Shown: piece by piece, positions 44,945 to 54,070 of the stretch
Position numbering within the stretch: position 1 is the stretch's first letter
How the letters are laid out: every line of letters begins with the position of its first letter
Assembly: GCF_014284335.1 (NCBI RefSeq)
Contig: NZ_JACOGF010000002.1
Coordinates: 62,001-126,000, forward strand
DNA from: Undibacterium hunanense
GTDB taxonomy: Bacteria; Pseudomonadota; Gammaproteobacteria; Burkholderiales; Burkholderiaceae_D
Length of the DNA stretch: 64,000 nucleotides
Direction of reading: 5' to 3'
The notes under the pieces: generated by a model
Database searches by the model: none
What the model was told of the DNA's origin: nothing
The model's input: the letters and a program-made list of their open reading frames with translations, nothing else
Position numbers and translations under genes: made by a program

Positions 44945-45262
44945 TTAAACCTGGGAAGAAGTCTGTTTGTCTTTATTGGCAAACAGTTTCACCAGAATGG
45001 CACCAAAGACTGCGGTATTCGCCAGCGATGACAGATGGATCAGGCCGCCGGTGAGAATGGTCAGCAAGGATACCAGCAACAGCTTTTTCCAGGATGCCTG
45101 CATGATCCAGTCGAATGCATGTTGACCAACGTAGGCCAGTGTTTCACCCAGATCTTTGATAAAGTTGAGTGTAGAGTTGTTGTTTGCGTTGTTCATGGTG
45201 TTTTCCTCTGTGTTGGTGTGTTGGACGGTAATCAGGTCGTTGCCTGGTGTGTGGGCGTTCAT
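44945..45262 (-). CDS. Small membrane protein upstream of the two-component genes
   Basis: 105 residues from ATG 45262 (GGGAGAG upstream); a second well-placed ATG at 45196 with GAGG would give 83 residues. The C-terminal half holds two hydrophobic helices (KKLLLVSLLTILTGGLIHLSSLANTAVFGAILVKLF) and ends in a polar tail. Orphan otherwise. Its position 45 bases upstream of the sensor kinase gene, same strand, suggests a shared transcript and possibly a small regulatory or accessory subunit. Not recognised. Confidence 0.6.
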   Translation of the reverse strand: MNAHTPGNDLITVQHTNTEENTMNNANNNSTLNFIKDLGETLAYVGQHAFDWIMQASWKKLLLVSLLTILTGGLIHLSSLANTAVFGAILVKLFANKDKQTSSQV

Positions 45263-45384
45263 TTTTCTCTCCCTTGTGTTTGCTGCGATGTAGTAACTAT
45301 AGCGACACCCGTTTGCAGGTGACAGCAGCTTGCGACCAAGTGCGTAATGACGAGGTTTAATGGTAATGGGGGAAGATAAGTGGG

Positions 45385-45402
45385 GCGGGGTATTCACCCC
45401 GC
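45385..45402. terminator. Small GC hairpin upstream of gtrA-like gene
   Basis: Perfect 7-bp stem GCGGGGT / ACCCCGC with an ATTC loop in the divergent space between the small membrane protein gene and the GtrA-like gene. No T run; the role is uncertain. Confidence 0.3.
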
Positions 45403-45473
45403 TATGGAAAGCAGACGCAAGGATGCCGGCTTTTTTAGTTAGAATGACGGTTTCTGCTTAAAAGAATAATAAG

Positions 45474-45845
45474 ATGGTTATCAAGGAACTCATTAAATTT
45501 GCCATGGTCGGCCTGTGTGGCACGGCAACCCAGTACATCACGCTATGGCTGGGGGTTGAGTATTTGCATATTTCCCCTACAATTTGTTCGGCGACGGGCT
45601 ATCTGTTGGGGTCGCTCTTAAATTATGCATTGAATTATTTCTTCACCTTTGAAAGCGATGGCGAGCATCTGTCATTAGCCCCCAAATATTTTGCCGTGCT
45701 GGGTGTGGGCTTTCTGTTTAATGTCGTGGCGATGTGGTTCCTGACTTCACATCTGCAAGTCAATTACTGGATTTCACAGATATTCATCACCGGCATTGTT
45801 TTCCTGTGGAATTTTATGGGTAGCAAAATATGGGTTTTCAAGTAA
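45474..45845 (+). CDS. GtrA family membrane protein
   Basis: 123 residues with four membrane helices. GtrA-like proteins are small flippase-like or regulatory components of cell-surface glycosylation. Seen: IKFAMVGLCGTATQYITLW (helix 1), YLLGSLLNYALNYFFTF with the family NY-N-FTF motif (helix 2), a middle helix, and VFLWNFMGSKIWVFK at the end. No glycosyltransferase gene is adjacent, so its partner is unknown. Divergent from the small membrane protein gene. Confidence 0.85.
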   Translation: MVIKELIKFAMVGLCGTATQYITLWLGVEYLHISPTICSATGYLLGSLLNYALNYFFTFESDGEHLSLAPKYFAVLGVGFLFNVVAMWFLTSHLQVNYWISQIFITGIVFLWNFMGSKIWVFK

Positions 45846-45928
45846 TTTTTGCTACGTTCTTGCTACGTGTTAGCCCGTTTATCTCTAAATTGCTTCGTTG
45901 ATAAGAGAAACTTTGACCGGAGGTACTC

Positions 45929-46315
45929 ATGCATAAAAGTCGATTGGCAGGTCTGGTGATAGATTGCCAGGTGGATGATATCAATCCGGCCGCCACGTTC
46001 TGGGCCGGTGCACTGGGATATACGGCGATAGCGTCTGATGAAGAATGGGCATCCAAGTATGTCCACCTGGATGTGCCAGAGGCAGAGGCAAGATTGCTGG
46101 TGCAAAAGGTTAGCCACCCCAGCCGCGTACATCTGGATATAGAAACAGACAATATCCAGGCCGAAGTGCGGCGCCTGGAAAAGCTGGGCGCCAAAATCGT
46201 GCAGGTCATGGAGCGCTGGACGGTGATGGAAGCACCTACCGGGCACCGCTTTTGTGTCGTCAATCCCCAGCGTTCAGATTTTCATGAAGCCGGGGATGTG
46301 AATGTCTGGAAGTGA
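45929..46315 (+). CDS. VOC family (glyoxalase-like) protein
   Basis: 128 residues, one vicinal oxygen chelate domain. Seen: GLVIDCQVDDINPAATFWAGALGY, the strand KYVHLDVPEAEARLLVQKVSHPSRVHLDIETDNI (metal-type His and Glu) and the end GHRFCVVNPQRSDF. Members act as lyases, dioxygenases or resistance proteins, or just bind ligands; function cannot be narrowed. Good RBS (GGAGG) before the ATG. Stands alone. Confidence 0.83.
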   Translation: MHKSRLAGLVIDCQVDDINPAATFWAGALGYTAIASDEEWASKYVHLDVPEAEARLLVQKVSHPSRVHLDIETDNIQAEVRRLEKLGAKIVQVMERWTVMEAPTGHRFCVVNPQRSDFHEAGDVNVWK

Positions 46316-46324
46316 GCCGTTAGT

Positions 46325-46364
46325 CTGGAACGCATCTCATCCCTGTTGATGAAATGCGTTCTAG
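46325..46364. terminator. Hairpin between convergent genes
   Basis: A stem built on GAACGCAT / ATGCGTTC with further CATC / GATG pairing in the loop, overlapping the stop codon of the minus-strand orphan gene. It lies between the VOC gene and that gene and probably terminates both transcripts. Confidence 0.6.
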
Positions 46365-48367
46365 AAGGGAAATCCTGCATTTTCATACGCTTGCCACGCC
46401 ACGCCTTCTGGCGGTGCGCGATAACCAGGTACGGTGGCTACCGATAATTTCCAGCCGTTCTGGCCGGTAAAGAAATCCAGCGGCGTGGTACGCAAGGCAA
46501 AAATTGCTTCCATCAGTTTTTGATTCGGAAAAGGGCCATCGGTTTGCTGTTCGACACCGGCACCGATTTCCGTGCAGGCCCACCACCAATAGATTTTATT
46601 CTGTTTGTCATCGCTGACCGTTTTGAACATCAGGGAATAGCGTGGCACATTGCGCATATACGGGTTGAGCGGCGGCTGGTAAGTCTGCACGCCCTGGCAC
46701 AGTATAATTTTCCATTTGACTGGCATCAGGGACTGATAAAAATTCAGTGCAATTGATGGCCCCAGGTTTTTGATTTCTGTGTAATTGGTGTCTGGCGACC
46801 AGTACCAGACCCCACTGGTTATTGCTTCACCGCAGCCGCTGAGCTTGCCCCAGTCGGTCAGTATGGCTTTTTGATAGGTACCGCGTGCCTTTTCACTTTC
46901 AAGGTTGATCTCGTTCAGGATGCCTGCCAGTTCCGAGCAGGCAATAATCAGAGGGACCGTACCATCCGCCAGCTTGTGTTTTTTTGCCATCTCGTCGTTG
47001 GCAAACTTGTAGCAGGCCATGGCAATGCCCACCGCTTCCGATCCTATGTAGGTTTTCGCTTTGTCGATCAGCGCCCCTTCCAGCTTGTTCGCCAACTGAT
47101 CCAGTATCACGTTGATGACACCGGATGGTTGCTCGGAGGTTTTTTCTGGCAGGCCCATCAGTTTGACGACCTGATTATAGGTATTGGTATAGATCAGGCC
47201 GACGGACTGGTTCAGCAAACCAACATTGATAGACAGAGTGTTGATGGACTGGACATATGCCAGCTCAGTCTTGAGCTGGTCCCTGACCAATTCCCAGTCT
47301 GTAACAGTAAATTTTTCGGGGCGGACTATGTCCGTCAATGTGCTAAACCAGGTCGAAATGGGGGAATTGATATTGGTATATTGAGAACGCACTCCCTTTG
47401 TATCTACCACGCCCAGATCTTTTGACATGGCGTTATAGATTTGTTTTTGTTCAGGGGTCATGCTGGGCCAGGCCTGATCAGGCTGATCCATGATACCCAT
47501 TGCCGCCCGCACGAATCCCCCGAGCTCGAAAGAGAAAAAATAACAGGAGCGGACAGTAGCTGCCGCGAATCCCACGGCTCCTTTCGGTATGTTGAAGCTT
47601 TTTACAATGGCGTCTTCGCGCATCAGATGCAGTTCGCCACCTTTTTGCATGTCGGCCGTGGTCCACCAATATTCCTTGCCCTCACACGCGCCTATCCAGG
47701 TCACACCCTGATGCTGCAAGGTATTGTGTTTCACCCATGTGCCATTTTGCAGGCGCAGCAACTGATCCTGACCATTCTGGCGGTTCAGTGCCAGAATGAA
47801 ATCCGCAGCGCCGACCGATACCTGTAGCAACCTGGTGCCCGCGGGTGCAGCCAGCTTTTGCCAGCCCTCTGCGCCCTTGTAGAGCCAGGCATTGCCACTG
47901 TTTCCCAGTACGCACATGCAGCCATCCGATCCGGCACTGATGGCGCTGGGTACGTCATTGTCTGGTAAGGCGGCAAGAAATTTGACAAAGCCATCTGCTT
48001 CAGGAAAGTCCTGCTGATATTCCGTCACCACGGCAGCATTGTTTTTGGACTGGATAAAAAAAGCCCGCTCAAAATTCACCGGTGCCAAATGGTGGGGGAA
48101 ACCAAAAGGCGTGGGTCGGTAGAGTTTGTTATCACAAACCTTGTTCAGCCTGCCCAGGCTATGGCTGAATTGTCCGACTGAATTCATGGTCAGTGTCCAG
48201 ATACTACCGTCAGCCGCTACCGCCAGCGCCTGATTTTCCATGGTTTCCGGATAAGCCAGGGCCGGGCTGATACCGGTACGAAATCCTAACGCCGGTCTGG
48301 CCGCATGCGTGCGCGAGGAATTGGAACGGAAAAGAGTAGGCATTGGCGCGGCGACAACAGCATTCAT
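46361..48367 (-). CDS. Large orphan protein with tectonin-like N-terminal propeller
   Basis: 668 residues from ATG 48367 (AAGGA upstream). The first ~280 residues contain repeated short strands with DG-x-IW and N-x-W-type motifs (AVAADGSIWTLTM, SAGSDGCMCVLGNSGNAWLY, VSVGAADFILALNRQNGQ), similar to tectonin/beta-propeller repeats. The middle (about 290-500) is helical. The C-terminal third is rich in W and Y (KIYWWWACTEIGAG) without a known motif. No signal peptide. Not recognised. Lectin-like binding, or a secreted effector lacking a leader, are possible. Confidence 0.65.
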   Translation of the reverse strand: MNAVVAAPMPTLFRSNSSRTHAARPALGFRTGISPALAYPETMENQALAVAADGSIWTLTMNSVGQFSHSLGRLNKVCDNKLYRPTPFGFPHHLAPVNFERAFFIQSKNNAAVVTEYQQDFPEADGFVKFLAALPDNDVPSAISAGSDGCMCVLGNSGNAWLYKGAEGWQKLAAPAGTRLLQVSVGAADFILALNRQNGQDQLLRLQNGTWVKHNTLQHQGVTWIGACEGKEYWWTTADMQKGGELHLMREDAIVKSFNIPKGAVGFAAATVRSCYFFSFELGGFVRAAMGIMDQPDQAWPSMTPEQKQIYNAMSKDLGVVDTKGVRSQYTNINSPISTWFSTLTDIVRPEKFTVTDWELVRDQLKTELAYVQSINTLSINVGLLNQSVGLIYTNTYNQVVKLMGLPEKTSEQPSGVINVILDQLANKLEGALIDKAKTYIGSEAVGIAMACYKFANDEMAKKHKLADGTVPLIIACSELAGILNEINLESEKARGTYQKAILTDWGKLSGCGEAITSGVWYWSPDTNYTEIKNLGPSIALNFYQSLMPVKWKIILCQGVQTYQPPLNPYMRNVPRYSLMFKTVSDDKQNKIYWWWACTEIGAGVEQQTDGPFPNQKLMEAIFALRTTPLDFFTGQNGWKLSVATVPGYRAPPEGVAWQAYENAGFPF

Positions 48368-48498
48368 GGACATCCTTAGGGGGAGGGATCAAATTAGGGG
48401 GCGCGATGACACGGATATTGCAAAAAGAAGTTTCCAGGATTGTATGCCAGGATGGCAAGACCAGGCTTGCCAGGAAGTGATTTATTTGTAACGAAGAT

Positions 48499-48523
48499 GG
48501 ATCGCCATGCCTGCTGGCGATCC
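48499..48523. terminator. Hairpin downstream of the glycerate kinase gene
   Basis: Perfect 9-bp inverted repeat GGATCGCCA / TGGCGATCC with a 7-base loop, 39 bases after the stop of the minus-strand kinase gene. No T run; likely a terminator or 3'-end stabiliser. Confidence 0.5.
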
Positions 48524-48561
48524 CATTTGCAAATATGGTCTGGGGGAGCAGGCTTTGTGTT

Positions 48562-49830
48562 TTATAGTATCAATATCGCCCTGAAATCATTGACATTGGT
48601 GCGCGTAGGGCCGCTGACGACCAGGTCATCCAGGGCGCTGAAAAAGCCGTAGCCATCGTTGTTGTCCAGCAGGTTGCGGGCGCGCAGCTGTTTTGCTGCT
48701 GCACGGGTGATGGAGTCAGGTGCGTACAGGGCACCGGCATTGTCTTCGGAACCATCGATGCCATCGGTATCGCAGGCTATCGCATGGATAGCCGGATGGC
48801 TGTCCAGCGCGACTGCCAGGCTCAGCAAGAATTCTGCGTTACGGCCACCACGGCCCTTGCCACGCACGGTGACGGTGGTTTCACCACCGGAAATCAGCAC
48901 GCAAGGTTTTTGAAATGGCTGACCATGTTTGGCGATCTGCTTTGCGATGGCGGCATGCACCAGCGCCACATCGCGTGCTTCGCCTTCTATGCCATCCGAC
49001 AAAATATAGGGGGTAATGCCGGCTGCACGTGCCGTGGCAGCAGCAGCCTCAAGTGCTTCCTGAGCGGTGGCGATGATGTGATGGCTATGGCCGTTAAAGC
49101 GCGGGTCGTCGGGCTTGGGGGTTTCACCTTTGCCGCTTTCCAGATGCTGCAAAATTTCTGTCGGGATGGCGATGTCGTATTTGCGCAAGATCGCCAGGGC
49201 TTCTGCACAGCTTGTTGCATCAGGCAGGGTGGGGCCGCTGGCGATGATGCCGGGTTCGTCACCGGGTACATCGGATATCAGCAGGGTCACTACCCGTGCC
49301 GGGGCGCAGGCCAGTGCCAGACGGCCACCCTTGATGGCCGACAAATGCTTGCGCACGCAATTCATTTCAGAAATCGCGGCTCCGCTTTTCAGCAAGGCCT
49401 TGTTGATGGCCTGTTTTTGTTCCAGGCTGATACCGTCCGCAGGCAAGGCCAGCAAGGCAGAGCCGCCGCCAGAGATCAGGCACAGCACCAGGTCATCTTT
49501 GCTTAAGCCCTGCACCATGTTCAGTATGCGGGCGGCGGCCTGTTTGCCTGCTTCGTCGGGTACTGGGTGGGCGGCTTCTACAACCTCTATCTTGCGGCAG
49601 TCTGCACCGTGACCATAGCGTGTCACCACCAGGCCGGACAGTTCACCTTGCCAATGATCTTCTACCACTCTGGCCATCGCTGCTGCACCTTTGCCGGCAC
49701 CGATGACCAGCGTGCGCCCCTGCGCAGGCGGTGCGGGCAAAAACGCAGGCAGACATTTTTCTGCGCTGACGGCAGCAACGGCGCTGCTGTACAGGTCAAG
49801 CAGGAACTGGCGAGGGGCGAGGGTGCTCAT
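48562..49830 (-). CDS. Glycerate 2-kinase / MOFRL family protein
   Basis: 422 residues from ATG 49830. MOFRL-type protein; members are glycerate kinases, which phosphorylate D-glycerate to 2-phosphoglycerate, and are often misnamed hydroxypyruvate reductase (TtuD). Seen: LVIGAGKGAAAMARVVE, LISGGGSALLALPADGISL, MNCVRKHLSAIKGGRLA, the DVPGDEPGIIASGPT stretch, and GGETTVTVRGKGRGGRNAEFLLSLA of the C-terminal domain with DTDGIDGSEDNAGA. All motif groups are intact. No other glyoxylate-pathway gene is nearby. Confidence 0.88.
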   Translation of the reverse strand: MSTLAPRQFLLDLYSSAVAAVSAEKCLPAFLPAPPAQGRTLVIGAGKGAAAMARVVEDHWQGELSGLVVTRYGHGADCRKIEVVEAAHPVPDEAGKQAAARILNMVQGLSKDDLVLCLISGGGSALLALPADGISLEQKQAINKALLKSGAAISEMNCVRKHLSAIKGGRLALACAPARVVTLLISDVPGDEPGIIASGPTLPDATSCAEALAILRKYDIAIPTEILQHLESGKGETPKPDDPRFNGHSHHIIATAQEALEAAAATARAAGITPYILSDGIEGEARDVALVHAAIAKQIAKHGQPFQKPCVLISGGETTVTVRGKGRGGRNAEFLLSLAVALDSHPAIHAIACDTDGIDGSEDNAGALYAPDSITRAAAKQLRARNLLDNNDGYGFFSALDDLVVSGPTRTNVNDFRAILIL

Positions 49831-50097
49831 AGTATGGCTTTCATTACATTGCAGGTGTTTGATATCAAATGGCATAGCGGCCTTGTCGTAGCCTCTACCG
49901 CCTGCTATTCAAACTAAATTTCAAACAAAATAAAGGTTGCCTGACAGGATGCCGCCAAATTGCCTGTCATGGAGTGAAAATTTTTCGTGTATGGCCAGGA
50001 CATATGACAGGCATCAACGGGTAGACATTTTTGTATCCGGGGGTAGTCACCCGTTTTGTGGTTAAATCTTTCATTCAATTAAACTGAGCGGTGCGTT

Positions 50098-50700
50098 ATG
50101 ACAGTAGAAAATAACAGACAGCATATATTCGCCAGCCTGCACGAAGCAAAGGTGGCGCTGGATAATTTGCTGGCCAATGAAGAGGCACTTGCCTCGATAG
50201 AACAGGCGGCCCGGCTATTGATAGGGGTATTTGAAAATCAGGGACGTGTGTATAGCTGCGGCAATGGCGGTTCCATGTGTGACGCCATGCATTTTGCTGA
50301 AGAGCTGACTGGGCGTTATCGCAAGGACAGGCCAGCGCTGGCCGCCATGGCCATCAGCGATGCTGGGCATCTGAGTTGTGTCAGTAATGATATGGGTTAT
50401 GAACAGGTATTTTCCCGTTTCATAGAAGCTCATGGTCGCGCCGGAGACTGTCTGCTGGCCCTGAGCACCAGCGGCACCAGCAAGAATGTGATTCGTGCGG
50501 CAGAAGTGGCGCAGGCGCGTGGCATGCACGTCATCATACTCAGTGGCCGACGCAGTGAAGTGCTGGAAAAATTAAGTAGCACCTACATTTGCACACCCGG
50601 CGGACAATTTGCCGACCGCGTGCAGGAGTTGCATATCAAGGTCTTGCATATCCTGATCGAGATGGTGGAACGTCATTTTTTCCCGCAAAATTATGCCTGA
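50098..50700 (+). CDS. gmhA: Phosphoheptose isomerase
   Basis: 200 residues, SIS-domain isomerase that turns sedoheptulose 7-phosphate into D-glycero-D-manno-heptose 7-phosphate, the first step toward the heptose of the LPS inner core. Seen: YSCGNGGSMCDAMHFAEELTGRY with the phosphate-binding loop, ALSTSGTSKNVIRAA, and the C-terminal helix with VQELHIKVLHILIEMVE. This is the GmhA pattern rather than DiaA, although the two are closely related. It overlaps the GNAT gene by eight bases. Confidence 0.87.
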   Translation: MTVENNRQHIFASLHEAKVALDNLLANEEALASIEQAARLLIGVFENQGRVYSCGNGGSMCDAMHFAEELTGRYRKDRPALAAMAISDAGHLSCVSNDMGYEQVFSRFIEAHGRAGDCLLALSTSGTSKNVIRAAEVAQARGMHVIILSGRRSEVLEKLSSTYICTPGGQFADRVQELHIKVLHILIEMVERHFFPQNYA

Positions 50701-51178
50701 GCAGCGGGTAAAGCAGGCGACAATCCGGATACGCCGCGCCGTTCAGCAAGACAACGCCCAGATACGCAAAATCGTTGCTGCATCGCTGGCCGATTTTGGC
50801 ATCAGTGTTGAATTTTCTGGACTGGATGCCGCCATCGGGGCTGCCGGTTTGCCAGACAGCAGCAATGCCATAGAACTGGTGGCCGAACTCGATGATGAAG
50901 TGGTCGGCTGTCTGGCGCTGGAAGCCTTGTCTGACGGGCAAGCCAAGTTGTTCGGTTTTCATGTCAGCCAGGCTTGCCGTGGCCTGGGCGTTGGCCGGGC
51001 TTTGCTGACACAAGCGTTGACAGCCGCCAGACAGGCTGGTTTCCGCGTCTTGCACCTGGATACCTGGGATAGCATGGACAGCGCCATTCGTTTGTATGAA
51101 TCCATGGGCTGGTGCGCGGCAGAAAATCCGCCACCAGAATCCGGGACGAATCGTTCTTATGTGCTGCAACTGGCTTGA
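50693..51178 (+). CDS. GNAT family N-acetyltransferase
   Basis: 161 residues. Seen: IRRAVQQDNAQIRKIV at the N-terminus, GFHVSQACRGLGVGRALLT (acetyl-CoA loop R-G-L-G-V-G-R), and VLHLDTWDSMDSAIRLYESMGW at the fold's end. It overlaps the gmhA stop, so it is translated with it. Whether it acetylates a sugar, a protein or a drug is unknown. The context suggests a loose link with envelope sugar metabolism but is not decisive. Confidence 0.85.
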   Translation: MPEQRVKQATIRIRRAVQQDNAQIRKIVAASLADFGISVEFSGLDAAIGAAGLPDSSNAIELVAELDDEVVGCLALEALSDGQAKLFGFHVSQACRGLGVGRALLTQALTAARQAGFRVLHLDTWDSMDSAIRLYESMGWCAAENPPPESGTNRSYVLQLA

Positions 51179-51197
51179 AAATTGACGTGATTAGAAG

Positions 51198-52118
51198 CTA
51201 GAAGCGCTGTTCCAGCAAGCCATCTGCCAGAAAATCAAATACGGTGCGGATGCGTTTGCTGGATTTCAATTCACGGTGAGTAGTCAGCCATACCGGCAAG
51301 GCTGGCAGAGGCTGGTCCACCAGCACCTGTTCCAGTCCTTCATGGCGTTCTGCCAGCCAGCGCATGGCTATGCCTATGCCCAGTCCCTGCAAGATGGCTT
51401 GCCAGTTGACCAGGTGATTATCACACCTGAAGTCAAAGAAATGGCGGTCTATCTGTATGCCTGCATCGCGAAAACCAGCGATGTACTGGTCGGACTGATC
51501 CATGCCCAGCCAGCGAAACTGTTTCATCAGCGGCAAGGCAGCAAGCTGATTTTTGTCTGGTAAACTGGCCAGGTAGTCGCGATGCCCATACATGCCTATC
51601 GGCCAGTCAGTCAGGTGACGCGCGATCAGGGCGCTCTGCACTGGCCTGACCATGCGGATGGCGATATCGGCTTCGCGTTCCAGCAGGTTGCTGACCTGAT
51701 TGCTGGCGACCACTTCAATCTGGATTTCCGGGTGCTGCCGGGCAAGCTCACACAATAAAGGCGGCAGCACAAACGCCGATACCATTTCACTGGCTGTAAT
51801 CCTGACCGTCCCTTGCAGACTGTTGTCTTGCGAGGCGGCTGCCATGCCGAGGGCGCGGGCAGCGGTCATCATGTGGCGTGCGGGTTCTACCAGTCTGTCG
51901 CCTGCTGCGGTCAGCTTCAGGCCACGTGCCACGCGTTCAAACAGGGGTGTCCCCAGCGCTTTTTCCAGTTCAGCGATCTGGCGCGACAAGGTTGGCTGGC
52001 TGAGTCCCAGCACTTCAGCCGCCCGCGTGAGTGAACCCTGTTCCACCACCGCAATAAAGCCACGGATCAGGTTCCAGTCGGTTTGGCCAGGGTCAAATTG
52101 CAGATCAGGCATAGGCAT
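51198..52118 (-). CDS. LysR family transcriptional regulator
   Basis: Start is uncertain: the frame is open to 52274, but the LysR helix-turn-helix begins at NLIRGFIAVVEQGSLTRAAEVLGLSQPTLSRQI. I therefore place the start at 52118 (52112 and 52127 are alternatives), giving about 306 residues. The C-terminal region is the two-lobed ligand-binding domain (GTVRITASEMVSAFVLPPLL). It is divergent from the epimerase gene at 52252, and by the family's habit is likely to regulate it from the shared 130-base interval. Confidence 0.87.
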   Translation of the reverse strand: MPMPDLQFDPGQTDWNLIRGFIAVVEQGSLTRAAEVLGLSQPTLSRQIAELEKALGTPLFERVARGLKLTAAGDRLVEPARHMMTAARALGMAAASQDNSLQGTVRITASEMVSAFVLPPLLCELARQHPEIQIEVVASNQVSNLLEREADIAIRMVRPVQSALIARHLTDWPIGMYGHRDYLASLPDKNQLAALPLMKQFRWLGMDQSDQYIAGFRDAGIQIDRHFFDFRCDNHLVNWQAILQGLGIGIAMRWLAERHEGLEQVLVDQPLPALPVWLTTHRELKSSKRIRTVFDFLADGLLEQRF

Positions 52119-52251
52119 TCCAGACATCTGGGAATTGAAGATGGTATTCAAATATGCATAAAACCTATGCATCCATGTCGATTGTAAATACTTCTTTGCT
52201 GTTTGAGAATACATACCACACCAGTTCATCAAATTTACCAGGGAAACGAAT
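52119..52251. promoter_or_regulatory. Divergent promoter interval, LysR / epimerase
   Basis: 133 AT-rich bases between the divergent LysR and epimerase genes. LysR proteins usually bind T-N11-A motifs in such an interval; several candidates exist, and I cannot single one out. Confidence 0.4.
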
Positions 52252-53229
52252 ATGAATCTGAATACGCCATCCACATTGCCAGAGCGACCATCCGTATTGG
52301 TTCTGGGTGCACGTGGCCGTTTTGGTCATGCTGCGGTACAGGCTTTTGCCGCTGCTGGCTGGAGGGTGATTGCGCAGGCACGTTCACCCATGGCGGACCT
52401 GGCTGCAAAGGATGTTGAATACCTGCAATGTGACGCTTTGGATACGGCACGCATCCTGGCTGCGGTGCCCAGGGTGGATGTGGTGATCCACGCCATCAAT
52501 CCTGACTACACGCGCTGGGAGACGCTGTTGCCACCCGTGACGGATGCTGTCATCCGTATCGCTATGGCGAGTGGGGCCTTGCTGATGGTGCCAGGTAATG
52601 TGTACAACTTTGGCAAAGAATTACCAGCGGTGCTCAGTGAAAATACACCTTTTGCCGCCAATACCCCCAAGGCGGCACAAAGAATCGCCATGGAACAGAG
52701 CCTGGCCGACGCCAGCCGCAAGGGTTTGCGCTGTGTTGTTGTGCGCGCAGGAGATTTTATCGGTGGCAGCGGTACCTGGCTGGACATGGCAATCACCAAA
52801 TCGCTGGATAAAGGTGTGGTGACCCACATGGGTCCCGACGATCTGCCGCATGCCTGGGCTTACCTGCCGGACCTGGCAAACGTATTTGTACGTCTGGCCG
52901 GGCAGCGTGACGCACTGCCTGCATTCGATATCATCCATTACCCCGGCATTACCGCCACTGGCAGGGACGTGCACGCGGCGCTGGAACAACTGAGTGGCCG
53001 CAAGCTCAGAGCCAAAGCCATGCCCTGGTGGCTGATGAATTGCATCGCCCTGTTTTCACCCATGTTGAAGGCAGCCATCAAAATGCGCTACCTGTGGCAG
53101 CGGCCACATCAGTTAAGTGGCGACAAGCTGGAAAAATTGCTGGGCAAGCTGACCGGCAGCAGCTTGCAGGAGGCCTTGCGTCCGTATGTGAAGAATGCTC
53201 AGGACGTAGGTACGATTAGCGTAGCGTAA
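52252..53229 (+). CDS. NAD-dependent epimerase/dehydratase family protein
   Basis: 325 residues. Rossmann-type SDR with the glycine motif VLGARGRFGHAAVQAF (residues ~17-32). Later motifs are unclear: LLMVPGNVYNFGKELP stands where the YxxxK region is expected. Candidates include a sugar or quinone reductase. The last seven residues (VGTISVA) and the stop are encoded by the left arm of a repeat element, so the natural C-terminus was probably changed by its insertion. Likely under control of the divergent LysR regulator. Confidence 0.83.
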   Translation: MNLNTPSTLPERPSVLVLGARGRFGHAAVQAFAAAGWRVIAQARSPMADLAAKDVEYLQCDALDTARILAAVPRVDVVIHAINPDYTRWETLLPPVTDAVIRIAMASGALLMVPGNVYNFGKELPAVLSENTPFAANTPKAAQRIAMEQSLADASRKGLRCVVVRAGDFIGGSGTWLDMAITKSLDKGVVTHMGPDDLPHAWAYLPDLANVFVRLAGQRDALPAFDIIHYPGITATGRDVHAALEQLSGRKLRAKAMPWWLMNCIALFSPMLKAAIKMRYLWQRPHQLSGDKLEKLLGKLTGSSLQEALRPYVKNAQDVGTISVA

Positions 53230-53396
53230 TCGTACGCATGTCCATCACGGCTTGCTTTCTTCGGCTGTTGATTTGCTGATGGAAATACAGAACAGTGAAT
53301 TTCCTCTTGTCGGATAGAAGGCAAGAAAATTTGAAACGTCTTGGTCATTTTCAGGGACAACATACGTACGATTACGCTACGCTAATCGTACCTACG
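53205..53396. repeat. REP-like element with 32-bp perfect inverted termini
   Basis: Arms at 53205-53236 and 53365-53396 are perfect 32-bp inverted copies. Each arm also holds GTACGATTA-n8-TAATCGTAC, itself a palindrome. The left arm overlaps the 3' end and stop of the epimerase gene. The 128-base interior is unremarkable. No transposase within. Confidence 0.9.
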
Positions 53397-53554
53397 TAGG
53401 TTTGATGCGCAGCGCTGCTGGTTTGCGTAAGTCTCAACTGTAAAACTGTGAAACATGTTCATGCAAGCCAGGACAGACAGCAATCAGCACCGCCTTCTGC
53501 AAGAAACCGGACATCGGCGTATATTCAGGGCTTCTTTGGCTTCAGCTTATTCCG
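53230..53554. other. Intergenic region after the epimerase gene
   Basis: 325 bases, mostly occupied by the inverted-repeat element ending at 53396. The remaining 158 bases precede the flavin reductase gene and presumably hold its promoter. No gene is supported. Confidence 0.6.
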
Positions 53555-54070
53555 ATGTCAGAACTATCTACCGTCATCCTGCTCGGCAGCGCGCGTAATC
53601 CGGGTAACACTTATCATCTGGCGCAGGCGCTGGCTGATAAACTGCAGGCCGGCCTGCTGGACCTCAATCGTTATCAGATCAAACCCTTTGATTACGCCTT
53701 TCAGAATCAGGGCGATGATTTTCCTGGCCTGATCCGCGAAGTTCTGACTTATGAGCGCATCATCCTGGCCAGCCCTGTCTACTGGTATGCCCCCAGTGGC
53801 AGCATGAAAATATTCATGGACAGGTTGTCTGATCTGCTGAAAATTGACAAGCCACTGGGCCGCCAGTTGCGCAGCAAGCGGGCTGCGGTTCTCGCCACTG
53901 GTTCAGATGCCGTCCCAGCAGATTGTTTCGAACAGGTATTTACACACAGTTTTGCGTATCTGGGCATGCAGTATGACGGCATGCTGTATGCCAGTTGCGA
54001 TGAAGATTTTATTCATGAACAGCATGTAAAGGCCATCGACAGTTTTTGCCGGGGGCTGCATGCTGAATGA
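53555..54070 (+). CDS. NADPH-dependent FMN reductase / flavodoxin-like protein
   Basis: 171 residues of the flavodoxin-like fold. Seen: ILLGSARNPGNTYHLA (FMN phosphate-binding loop S-A-R-N-P-G-N-T) and ILASPVYWYAPSGSMKIFMDR (FMN isoalloxazine contact). These proteins reduce flavins, quinones or azo compounds with NAD(P)H. Two cysteines appear late in the chain, with no evident iron-sulfur motif. It overlaps the arylamine N-acetyltransferase gene by 11 bases, so the two are co-translated. Azo reduction followed by arylamine acetylation is a plausible joint task. Confidence 0.83.
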   Translation: MSELSTVILLGSARNPGNTYHLAQALADKLQAGLLDLNRYQIKPFDYAFQNQGDDFPGLIREVLTYERIILASPVYWYAPSGSMKIFMDRLSDLLKIDKPLGRQLRSKRAAVLATGSDAVPADCFEQVFTHSFAYLGMQYDGMLYASCDEDFIHEQHVKAIDSFCRGLHAE

